Assembly (NCBI GenBank): GCA_030642465.1
Contig: DAOWNS010000035.1
Location: 1 to 11,154, forward strand
Source of the DNA: Candidatus Thorarchaeota archaeon
Lineage (GTDB): Archaea > Asgardarchaeota > Thorarchaeia > Thorarchaeales > Thorarchaeaceae
Length of the DNA stretch: 11,154 nucleotides
Direction: 5' to 3'
Shown piece by piece: positions 1 through 5,071 of this stretch (its first letter is position 1; every line of letters starts with the position of its first letter). The notes under the pieces are model-generated. The model saw only the letters and a program-made list of their open reading frames with translations. It ran no database searches and was not told the DNA's origin. Both the position numbers and the translations under genes were made by a program.

Positions 1-98
1 ATGAACAGTATCAGGCCAGTGATTCCGCCTATCACTATGATGGTGATTCCGCACATCATTCCCGTGACACTCCACGACTTCGATTTATTCACTGTCAT
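1..98 (-). CDS. N-terminus of a putative membrane protein (partial, runs off window)
   Basis: Reading the minus strand from an ATG at 98-96 gives about 32 residues beginning MTVNKSKSWSVTG, followed by a hydrophobic stretch (roughly residues 13-32) rich in Ile, Gly and Leu. This is typical of an N-terminal membrane anchor or uncleaved signal sequence. A purine-rich AGAGG (minus strand, 110-106) sits 7 nt upstream of the ATG and supports this start. The rest of the gene lies outside the window, so no family can be named. It points the same way as the two membrane protein genes to its right but does not share their N-terminal MERR sequence, so it is not another copy of them. Confidence 0.55.
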   Translation of the reverse strand, partial: MTVNKSKSWSVTGMMCGITIIVIGGITGLILF

Positions 99-272
99 TA
101 CGAGTCCTCTAGACTTGTCTTGAATGCCACAGGCTGAGCAGCACACCCTAGAAACGCATCTAATGGCCATAAAACTGCATCTCATGGAAACCCCCCCTCG
201 GGCCGCAGAGATGTTGCTCCCTGCGAAATCCCTGCTGCCATTAGTTCTGACCAAGCGTGCAAGCAGCACCAA

Positions 273-955
273 TTCCGATTTTCTTGTTCACCACCACTGG
301 TCTTCGGGCACGGGTGGCGCAGTGGCTATGTAAATTGCTGAGATATACGCTGGCAGCACCAACATCAATGCAATTACCATGGATTTGAACAAACTAACAG
401 GGGATATCGCGTGACCGTAAAGGCCATTGATTAAGTACGACAGACTGGTCACTATGCCAAAGAATAGTGCCCATGTCGTCCATAATCCAAGGAGGAAATT
501 GGATTGACGACGAGTCCAGACTGCCCTCGCCATCCAGAGGGGAATCACCGTGCAGGGAACGCACACGAGGAGTGTCAACTGACTGAGTAATCTTGAAATG
601 GCCAAGGTGCTCTGTATGGCACTCAGTAGGGTGAGCATCGTATATTCGAGCATCCACAATGCCTGAATGATTAGGCCAACAGATGTGGCAAATGATATTG
701 CACGACGTTCCATTGATAGCCGCCAGACTCTAGCACTCGCCGAAACATAAGATACTTTCGAGAATCTGTGCCCCTTGTATCGAGGGCTGCGACGCTCAAG
801 GTCTTTGTCTTTCACATCTCGTAGAAGTACTTGCCTTGGAGTAGATGACCTCATCGCCTTCGATGATTTCGTTGCCTGCGGTGATCTCACCTTTGACTAT
901 GCCGACATGTACAGCGCTCTCGGTCACATCAGCGCGTCCTTGTATACCTGACCAA
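273..955. repeat. Tandem repeat unit, copy A
   Basis: This stretch aligns along its whole length with 974-1655 (period about 700 bp). Shared landmarks include the segment encoding the C-terminal PPVPEDQWW, the MERR start, a spacer containing 'actttcgagaatc', and an aminopeptidase 3' end. Copy A is the more decayed in its aminopeptidase part. Both copies end near a 'ccaag' followed by the start of the next unit, as expected for a direct tandem duplication. Confidence 0.8.
288..713 (-). CDS. Four-helix membrane protein of unknown function, paralogue 1
   Basis: The protein has 141 residues and starts at the ATG at 713, beginning MERRAISFATSVG. The open frame extends further upstream, but that extension crosses the decayed aminopeptidase tail. 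The tandem paralogue at 989-1414 starts at exactly the same MERR and has the same length, which settles the start. Four hydrophobic segments are visible at about residues 7-30, 42-65, 72-95 and 105-132, with a basic loop (VWTRRQSN) between helices 2 and 3. The C-terminus is PPVPEDQWW, identical in both copies. I do not recognise a family. Helices and the ends are best conserved between the copies, so both may still be functional. No strong Shine-Dalgarno is visible. Confidence 0.7.
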   Translation of the reverse strand: MERRAISFATSVGLIIQALWMLEYTMLTLLSAIQSTLAISRLLSQLTLLVCVPCTVIPLWMARAVWTRRQSNFLLGLWTTWALFFGIVTSLSYLINGLYGHAISPVSLFKSMVIALMLVLPAYISAIYIATAPPVPEDQWW

Positions 956-956
956 G
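812..956 (-). pseudogene. Remnant of an M29 aminopeptidase 3' end (copy A)
   Basis: On the minus strand this segment matches the last 45 or so codons of the intact M29 aminopeptidase at 5318-6382, including the terminal stretch encoding KYFYEM and the stop at 814-812. It has one base missing next to the lysine/serine codons (ccttggagtag against cctttcgagtag). It also has an 18-nt internal duplication (gatgacctcatcgccttc / gatgatttcgttgcctgc) and a deletion before the conserved His-Val-Asp metal-ligand region, so the frame is broken. Homology fades near 956, where the next tandem unit begins. It cannot encode an enzyme and is only a duplication scar upstream of membrane protein paralogue 1. 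Confidence 0.75.
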
Positions 957-973
957 CATGCAAAAAACACTGT

Positions 974-1655
974 TTCCGATTCTCCTATTCACCACCACTG
1001 GTCTTCGGGCACGGGCGGCGTAGTGAAGATGTAAATCACTGAGATACATGCTGGCGGTATATGCATCAGCGCACCTAATATGGATACGAACACCAGGTCA
1101 TGGGACAACACGACACCTCTATTTAACGCGTAGAAGAATATCTGGCTAAACGCAAGGCTCCAGTATAGTGCGATTGTCGTCCACAATCCAAGGAAGAAAT
1201 TATATCGACGACGAGTCCAGACTCCCCACGCTAGCCAGAGGGGAATCACTATGCAGGGCGGGCATATAAGGAGTACCGCCCCAATGCCAATGGCGGCCGC
1301 GGAACCAGTGTTCTGCATTGCCCTTGGCAACATGAGTATCACATATAGGGCCCACCACAGTGCCTGAATGATTAGGCCGGCTGATGTGATATATGATAAT
1401 TCACGACGTTCCATCGATAGCCATCAGACACCTACACTCATTGAGATATAAGTCACTTTCGAGAATCCGTGCTCCCTGTATCGAGATTTGCCTTGCTCAA
1501 AGGTTTTGTCCTTTCACATCTCATAGAAGTATTTGCCTTTGGAATAGATGACCTCGTCACCAGCGATGGCCTCCCCCTCATGCATTGATTTTATCATGTC
1601 TACATGAACTGCAGATTCGTTCACTCCGTTGCAGTCCTTGTAAGCTCTTCCTAAG
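974..1655. repeat. Tandem repeat unit, copy B
   Basis: This is the counterpart of 273-955. It contains membrane protein paralogue 2, a roughly 100-nt spacer and an aminopeptidase 3' end. In this copy the aminopeptidase homology continues beyond the unit boundary, to about 1859. Copy B is therefore probably closer to the original arrangement, and copy A arose from it by duplication with truncation. Confidence 0.75.
989..1414 (-). CDS. Four-helix membrane protein of unknown function, paralogue 2
   Basis: The 141-residue protein begins MERRELSYITSAGLIIQALW and ends PPVPEDQWW. It has the same length and topology as paralogue 1. Hydrophobic segments lie at about residues 7-30, 40-64, 72-96 and 105-132. 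Positions shared by both copies include GLIIQALW, CxVIPLW, VWTRR and FLLGLWTT/FFLGLWTT. The start is the ATG at 1414, preceded on the minus strand by a weak 'tgatgg'. The gene follows a remnant of the aminopeptidase 3' end with about 100 nt between. Function is unknown. The aromatic C-terminal tail, invariant in the pair, may be a sorting or interaction signal, but that is a guess. Confidence 0.75.
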   Translation of the reverse strand: MERRELSYITSAGLIIQALWWALYVILMLPRAMQNTGSAAAIGIGAVLLICPPCIVIPLWLAWGVWTRRRYNFFLGLWTTIALYWSLAFSQIFFYALNRGVVLSHDLVFVSILGALMHIPPACISVIYIFTTPPVPEDQWW

Positions 1656-2110
1656 GCACAGTGGATTGTGTCACCTATCTTCTAATCAAAGAGCATATTG
1701 AGTGTGAACCTCTTGATTCCCCGATTGGTGCCTATTGCCGTCTCACCGAGATGTCGAGACTCTTCATCTAACTCAATAATCTCCTTCAGAGTCTTCTCTT
1801 CCTTCTCCGCAGAGTAGTCGACAACCTCTCCTTTCTCGAACTTCAACCTGACGCCCTCAGTGTCTTTGGCAGTCCTGTGACCTTCATCCCGAGTAGGTGC
1901 GTTGTCGCCCTTTGTATAGAACCTTCCATCCCTGATCTCGACAACCCTGTGAACGACACGCCCCGTTATGCCCCAGTCCGCTGTGAATGTAATGATGTCA
2001 CCCTCTTTAACAGGTCTTCTCTCAAAATAGACTAGTTCTCCGCCTGGAAGTATCGGAAGCATGGATTCAGTCGGGCCAATGACACCATAGAATGACTCAT
2101 CTGATCTCAT
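1514..2110 (-). pseudogene. Chimera: signal peptidase I-like N-part fused to M29 aminopeptidase C-part, with an internal amber codon
   Basis: From the ATG at 2110 the first ~83 codons look like the catalytic core of an archaeal-type (S26B) signal peptidase. They hold the nucleophile Ser16 in TESMLP, His54 in GRVVHRV, and Asp69/Asp75 in TKGDNAPTRDE. The N-terminal membrane anchor usual in that family is absent. At codon 84 the sequence switches, in frame, to residues 241-354 of the neighbouring M29 aminopeptidase, beginning EGVRLKFEKG. A TAG at 1684-1682 replaces the Glu codon of LFDEKIGD. Beyond it the frame is intact through CALGRAY and the HVD motif to the natural end KYFYEM and the TGA at 1514-1516. 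The aminopeptidase part lacks the first metal ligand (Glu213 of the intact enzyme), so it should be inactive. As read, only a 142-residue product is made. A purine-rich GGGAGATGG lies just upstream of the ATG. Confidence 0.8.
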
Positions 2111-2151
2111 TCCAATACCATCTCCCGCTATCTGGGTCTGCTCCTAGATAT

Positions 2152-2403
2152 TCAAATGCCTGCTGAATCAATACCTCTCGTATTGGGAAACGGGTTGGTG
2201 GGACACCCTGCTTCAGAAGCTTGTTGTCGCTGGGCCCTCCTTTGGGTCTCAGCCATTCCTTGGTGGAACTTCTTTCTTACAGGTCTCGGCATCAGACTGT
2301 TGGCGATTGCCTTGAATACGTTACCCACTTCTTGAAGACAGAAACTATAGACTGCTAATGACTCCTTGAAACGTTCCAGCCCTTCATTCTTCACTTCGCT
2401 CAT
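2152..2403 (-). CDS. Small hypothetical protein
   Basis: The 83-residue frame starts MSEVKNEGLERF at the ATG at 2403 and ends at 2152, 41 nt before the start of the signal peptidase chimera. The first ~45 residues look helical and amphipathic. The rest is basic and polar (RKKFHQGMAETQRRAQRQQ), ending in a Pro/Gly-rich tail. There is no membrane segment, which argues against its being the missing anchor of the adjacent signal peptidase fragment. No strong ribosome binding site is visible. I do not recognise a family. It may be a genuine small gene or the remnant of a larger one, since its 5' end overlaps a plus-strand coding remnant. Confidence 0.4.
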   Translation of the reverse strand: MSEVKNEGLERFKESLAVYSFCLQEVGNVFKAIANSLMPRPVRKKFHQGMAETQRRAQRQQASEAGCPTNPFPNTRGIDSAGI

Positions 2404-2543
2404 ACTTTTTCATCAACATTATCAGAAACTACTATGGATACACGGGAGTTTCCCGTGTCCTCGACTTCAGGGACCCACCGCTCGACCAAGTGGGAATGGG
2501 TTTCAGCGACCAAATCATTGACATGATTCGCAGAAGGATGTGA
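2370..2543 (+). pseudogene. Possible C-terminal coding remnant, plus strand
   Basis: From about 2406 to the TGA at 2541-2543 the plus strand reads as plausible protein: NYYGYTGVSRVLDFRDPP, then LDQVGMGFSDQIIDMIRRRM. It has no start codon at its head, since the frame opens after a stop at 2367-2369. Composition is protein-like with no low complexity. It may be the 3' end of a gene truncated when the duplicated block to its left was inserted. No family is recognised. Its first few codons overlap the 5' end of the minus-strand gene at 2152-2403, so at most one of the two is likely to be functional there. Confidence 0.35.
2440..2458. repeat. Perfect 8-bp inverted repeat with 3-nt loop
   Basis: Arms acacggga (2440-2447) and tcccgtgt (2451-2458) surround gtt. 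The repeat lies about 37 nt upstream of the minus-strand start at 2403 and could be an operator or RNA hairpin. It also lies inside the plus-strand coding remnant, so it may be coincidental. Confidence 0.4.
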
Positions 2544-2560
2544 GTCTTTTATGCGTCCTG

Positions 2561-2613
2561 AGATATGGACTCATGATTTTTTTCTTCCATCACTCACATG
2601 AGAGTTCATATCT
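2561..2613. repeat. Long imperfect hairpin in a gene-free stretch
   Basis: agatatggact (2561-2571) pairs with agttcatatct (2603-2613), counting one G-U pair. catg (2572-2575) pairs with catg (2597-2600) across a 2-nt bulge. The loop contains a run of T. The rest of 2544-2740 shows no convincing gene: the plus-strand open frame at 2540-2770 has no ribosome binding site and no protein-like character. Confidence 0.35.
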
Positions 2614-2742
2614 GCCCCGTTTTGAAGGATTTCATGTATTTGGTAAAAGAACACATGGAGTCACATTAATCCCAACGCCCCCACAGATCCCCTGCGAGGC
2701 ACCCCTTTTTTCTTTTCTTTTGATGTTGGACTCACCGACTCG

Positions 2743-2751
2743 ATATATTTA
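2743..2751 (+). promoter_or_regulatory. TATA box for the gene at 2779
   Basis: The sequence atatattta sits 28-36 nt upstream of the ATG at 2779. This places transcription start roughly 5-12 nt before the gene, and a GCGAGGT lies directly before the ATG. It is the clearest archaeal promoter in the window. Confidence 0.6.
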
Positions 2752-2778
2752 TCTGTTCAGGCAATTCTAGAGCGAGGT

Positions 2779-3051
2779 ATGACAGAATCAAACGCCCACG
2801 CGGAAATGATTCTCAAAATTATGACCGAGTGGAAACAACAGCTATATAGCGAGCTTCAGGCATTCGATGAGGTCATGAAGACAATAATACCAGAAACTCC
2901 TATATCCAAGGACACTATTCCGGGGATGGCATTCCAACTTGCGATGAGGTTGAAGGAACAGACCCTCAACGGAATCAAGGATGTGGATATGACTATCTCA
3001 CAGTGCCTTTTCGAGCAAGGATTCACGATCTCTCAGCAAGTCGAGAAGTAA
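2779..3051 (+). CDS. Small helical hypothetical protein
   Basis: The 90-residue soluble protein starts MTESNAHAEMILKIMTEWK at an ATG preceded by a purine-rich GAGCGAGGT and a well-placed TATA box. The predicted structure from composition is almost all helix: an N-terminal helix (about residues 5-45) and a C-terminal helical half (55-88) around a Pro-rich turn (PETPISKDTIPG). There is no membrane segment, no cysteine cluster and no recognised catalytic motif. It stands alone, with about 90 nt to the next gene on the same strand. The name of the family is not apparent. A small regulator or adaptor is possible, but this is not shown by the sequence. Confidence 0.65.
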   Translation: MTESNAHAEMILKIMTEWKQQLYSELQAFDEVMKTIIPETPISKDTIPGMAFQLAMRLKEQTLNGIKDVDMTISQCLFEQGFTISQQVEK

Positions 3052-3143
3052 TCCGATTCTTTCTTCAGATCTAGGCTGAACCAACATCATAATTTGATTT
3101 TTGGACAGTCGTGGATTTCTATTGTAAAGTATGACCTTAAATA

Positions 3144-3380
3144 GTGATTCGCCTAAGTAAGGTTGTTCCATATCAACCAGTAGAACGGATACGGCTAGCG
3201 GTGTTTATGTACTTACAATCCCCCCCCCCTGATGATAATGATAATGACAGACCTTGGAAGATTGAAAACATCATCAGACGCTTAGAACGTGAATTTGAAG
3301 AGGAGAATGACATAAAGAAGCTGACCGTTCTCAAGGCTGAGATCGAGGAACTCAAAAGGAAACTAAGTGAGCTGAAATGA
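3144..3380 (+). CDS. Coiled-coil small protein, first gene of the exchanger operon
   Basis: The longest frame starts at GTG 3144 and gives 78 residues. An alternative ATG at 3208 gives 57 residues (MYLQSPPPDD). A TTAAATAG at 3136-3143 would suit transcription starting between these two, so the shorter form is quite possible. After a Pro/Asp/Asn-rich linker the C-terminal half (about residues 40-78) is a charged coiled coil with leucine heptads, ending EIEELKRKLSELK. The Pro codons fall in a run of ten C (3220-3229), where slippage would change the frame. The stop TGA (3378-3380) overlaps the next ATG by 4 nt. This is the only soluble member of the five-gene chain and may be a cytosolic partner that assembles on the membrane subunits. 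Family unknown. Confidence 0.6.
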   Translation: MIRLSKVVPYQPVERIRLAVFMYLQSPPPDDNDNDRPWKIENIIRRLEREFEEENDIKKLTVLKAEIEELKRKLSELK

Positions 3381-3502
3381 CCGATGTGACAACCGAGTTA
3401 GTATTGTCCTTTGTCATTTGGCCCTATCTTGTAATGCCCTCAATATATCTCGCTTCATGGATTGACGGGAAACTATCTAATAGGAAAGTGACAAAGAAAT
3501 GA
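3377..3502 (+). CDS. 41-residue single-helix membrane protein
   Basis: The ATG at 3377 shares an ATGA with the stop of the preceding gene. The peptide is MTDVTTELVL followed by a hydrophobic segment through about residue 29 (including FVIWPYLVMPSIYLASW) and a basic tail DGKLSNRKVTKK. Positive charge at the C-terminus suggests the N-terminus faces outwards and the tail is cytosolic. Its own stop overlaps the next start in another ATGA. The size is below usual gene-calling limits. Its reality rests on the two exact 4-nt overlaps, the clear helix and a chain of similar neighbours. No family is recognised. A small regulatory or accessory subunit of the exchanger at 3773 is the natural hypothesis. 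Confidence 0.7.
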   Translation: MTDVTTELVLSFVIWPYLVMPSIYLASWIDGKLSNRKVTKK

Positions 3503-3612
3503 TCTTAGAGTCGATTCATTTCGGGGTTTTGTGTTTCCTCGCTGGCATAGGCTGGCTCATATTGCTTGCCATGATAACTGGCAAATGGCCAATAGGAGAG
3601 AAGAAGGAGTGA
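3499..3612 (+). CDS. 37-residue single-helix membrane protein
   Basis: It starts at ATG 3499 within the ATGA shared with the previous stop, and ends at TGA 3610-3612, which overlaps the next GTG. The sequence begins MILESIHFGVLCFLAG, continues as one hydrophobic helix to about residue 28 (WLILLAMITGK), and ends in a polar tail WPIGEKKE. Small glycines in the helix (FGVLCFLAGIG) resemble helix-packing surfaces, suiting an intramembrane binding partner. Translation should be coupled to both neighbours. I cannot assign it to a family. It is comparable in size and role only by analogy to known tiny transporter-associated peptides. Confidence 0.7.
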   Translation: MILESIHFGVLCFLAGIGWLILLAMITGKWPIGEKKE

Positions 3613-3776
3613 TAGACCTCATAGTGTTGATGATTGTGGGAATATCTTTTTTGGTAGCGAAAATAATAGCATATTGCTGGAGAGGCGGCTTAGATGACTA
3701 TTGGCTCGACCTGATAGAGAGGTTTGAACAGGCACAGCCAAGAATCGAGTCTGGTGACGGGAATGTTTCGGAATGA
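3609..3776 (+). CDS. 55-residue membrane protein with cytosolic helical tail
   Basis: The start is GTG 3609, overlapping the previous TGA in GTGA. A longer frame from an ATG at 3531 exists, but it would run across the previous gene and add a hydrophilic, non-conserved-looking extension. The GTG keeps the 4-nt overlap seen at every other junction. Residues 2-24 form a membrane helix (IDLIVLMIVGISFLVAKII). Then follow a Cys-Trp-Arg boundary and an amphipathic acidic segment (LDDYWLDLIERFEQAQ), ending in a Ser/Gly/Asp-rich tail. Its TGA (3774-3776) overlaps the ATG of the exchanger gene. A role as an exchanger subunit is inferred from coupling only. Confidence 0.7.
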   Translation: MIDLIVLMIVGISFLVAKIIAYCWRGGLDDYWLDLIERFEQAQPRIESGDGNVSE

Positions 3777-4714
3777 TGCCAGCATTCCTAATCTCTGCGC
3801 TTGTGACTGGAATGGTATTCTTATTCCTCTCAAGCACGAAGGCCATTGAACATACGGTCCATCTCACCTCAAGACTCAATATTTCTCCCTTTCTGATAGG
3901 CTTTGTGATGGTTTCTGTTGGCACAGACTTACCGGAGGTCGCAAACTCGATCATGTCGTGTTGGGCAGGGCATGGGGCCATAAATGTGGGAGATAGCATA
4001 GGTTCAGTCTTGGCACAGACAACCTTGATATTGGGCCTTATTCCCTTCCTTGCCAATGGCTTCAAGGTCGACCGGAGAGAAATGATGATATTGGGCATCT
4101 TTGAGGTCCTTTCACTTGCACTATTGTTATCAATCCTTCAAATTGGCCTGACACAATTGACTGCGCTTCTCTTACTTGTCACTTGGCTGTTGTCGATTTT
4201 GTTAATAAGGAGGCTCAATCCCGAGAGGGATGCAGCGAAAGAATATGTTTGGCGTCTAAGCAAAATGAGTATTTACTTTCATCTCATAGCAGCGATAATA
4301 TCTTTTGCAGGCGTTGCACTCGGATCGTTTGTGGTAATTCAATCAGTAATCATGTTATCGACAGAGATAGGAGTACCAGAGTACCTAGTCAGCTTCTTCG
4401 TTATTGGACTAGGCACTTCTCTTCCTGAACTAGGGGTGACTGTTGAGGGCGTCCGCAAGGGACATACTCAACTTGTGCTAGGAAACATTGCTGGGAGCTG
4501 TGTCTTTGATAGCCTTGTCGCAGTCTCGGTGGGACCTCTGCTCTTTCCCTCTTTGGTATCAGAAGGAGTTGCTCTGGGGACAGGACTATACACGTTATTT
4601 GCCATTGCTGTTGTCTTCTTGACATTATCACTTAGGAAGAAACTAGGCAGGAGAGAAGGCCTATTGTTTGTCATCCTGTATATCCTTTCCTTTTCGTTGC
4701 TGTTCATAGGATGA
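3773..4714 (+). CDS. CaCA-superfamily cation exchanger (Na+/Ca2+ exchanger-like membrane antiporter)
   Basis: The 313-residue protein is very hydrophobic, with about ten membrane helices in two halves joined by a short cytosolic loop (about residues 145-165, RRLNPERDAAKEYVWR). Each half contains an alpha repeat. Alpha-1 has SVGTDLPEV (residues 48-56) followed by VGDSIGSVL (72-80). Alpha-2 has GLGTSLPEL (212-220) followed by LGNIAGSCVFDSL (236-248). Glu55 and Glu219 correspond to the cation-coordinating glutamates of the family, and Asp246 may contribute. The length matches prokaryotic exchangers of this family (about 300-330). Deviations are Asp52 and Asp74 in alpha-1 and loss of the usual GSN asparagine in both repeats (GSV, GSC), so ion specificity is uncertain. 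It is the last gene of a translationally coupled chain with three tiny membrane proteins. Confidence 0.88.
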   Translation: MMPAFLISALVTGMVFLFLSSTKAIEHTVHLTSRLNISPFLIGFVMVSVGTDLPEVANSIMSCWAGHGAINVGDSIGSVLAQTTLILGLIPFLANGFKVDRREMMILGIFEVLSLALLLSILQIGLTQLTALLLLVTWLLSILLIRRLNPERDAAKEYVWRLSKMSIYFHLIAAIISFAGVALGSFVVIQSVIMLSTEIGVPEYLVSFFVIGLGTSLPELGVTVEGVRKGHTQLVLGNIAGSCVFDSLVAVSVGPLLFPSLVSEGVALGTGLYTLFAIAVVFLTLSLRKKLGRREGLLFVILYILSFSLLFIG

Positions 4715-4737
4715 TGAGCATTGAAGGATCTTAATTC

Positions 4738-4756
4738 ATGACTTTCTCTCAGTCAT
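4738..4756. terminator. Possible hairpin downstream of the exchanger operon
   Basis: ATGACT (4738-4743) and AGTCAT (4751-4756) flank a pyrimidine loop ttctctc, 24 nt after the operon's last stop. It could stabilise or end the transcript. There is no T-run after it, so the call is weak. Confidence 0.25.
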
Positions 4757-4762
4757 TAATAG

Positions 4763-5035
4763 GACTATGGAGCACCTAAAACCTCTCCCAATGTCCTCTG
4801 CATGGATCTGACCTGAGGGGCCGATACTAATAGACGTTCGTTCGCGGATTTCGGGATTGTCCCTAAGATCCTCGGGGACGGAATCGGAAGAGTCAAACTC
4901 GTCCGAGTCGTAGTGATGACAGATGCCAACATCGATCCTGCACTGGACACTATGTTACTGAAGACAGACTGCGACGATCCCTGCAAACAACTGAAGAATT
5001 TCTTCAGGGAAATGTTTCACGACTCCAGTTTCTAA
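4763..5035 (+). pseudogene. Decayed coding remnant with a Toprim-like MTDAN motif
   Basis: The plus strand from 4763 reads DYGAPKTSPNVLCMDLT, a TGA at 4814-4816, then 72 uninterrupted codons to the TAA at 5033-5035. Pieces include FADFGIVPKILGDGIGRVKL, VRVVVMTDANIDPALDTMLL and an acidic/aromatic tail FFREMFHDSSF. The LGxGIG...KL...VVVMTDAN order loosely recalls the Toprim region of type IIA topoisomerases (LGTGIG...KLRYHKVIIMTDAD), but spacing differs and no other topoisomerase motif is present, so this is not an identification. No start codon precedes the in-frame TGA at a sensible place. It looks like a gene fragment in decay. The opposite-strand frame here is Ser/Thr-rich noise. Confidence 0.45.
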
Positions 5036-5071
5036 AAACAAAGCGGGGCCATACGACCTCATGATTTTCTT

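Noticed and set aside
714..890. N-terminal extension of membrane protein paralogue 1 to an ATG at 890
   Set aside because: The extension reads the decayed aminopeptidase tail in a wrong frame, and the paralogue starts at the equivalent MERR.
273..1655. CRISPR array or insertion sequence as the explanation for the repeats
   Set aside because: There are only two long units containing genes. There are no short regularly spaced repeats, no transposase frame and no terminal inverted repeats at the unit ends.
2540..2770. 76-codon plus-strand open frame MSLLCVLRYG
   Set aside because: It has no ribosome binding site, runs through the hairpin, the T-runs and the TATA box of the next gene, and its composition is not protein-like.
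3531..3608. N-terminal extension of the 55-residue protein to the ATG at 3531
   Set aside because: It would overlap nearly the whole upstream 37-residue gene. The GTG at 3609 restores the 4-nt overlap seen at the other junctions.
3619..4098. 159-codon minus-strand open frame under the exchanger operon
   Set aside because: It lies antisense to the coupled small genes and the alpha-1 repeat. Its composition is that of a shadow frame and it has no start signals.
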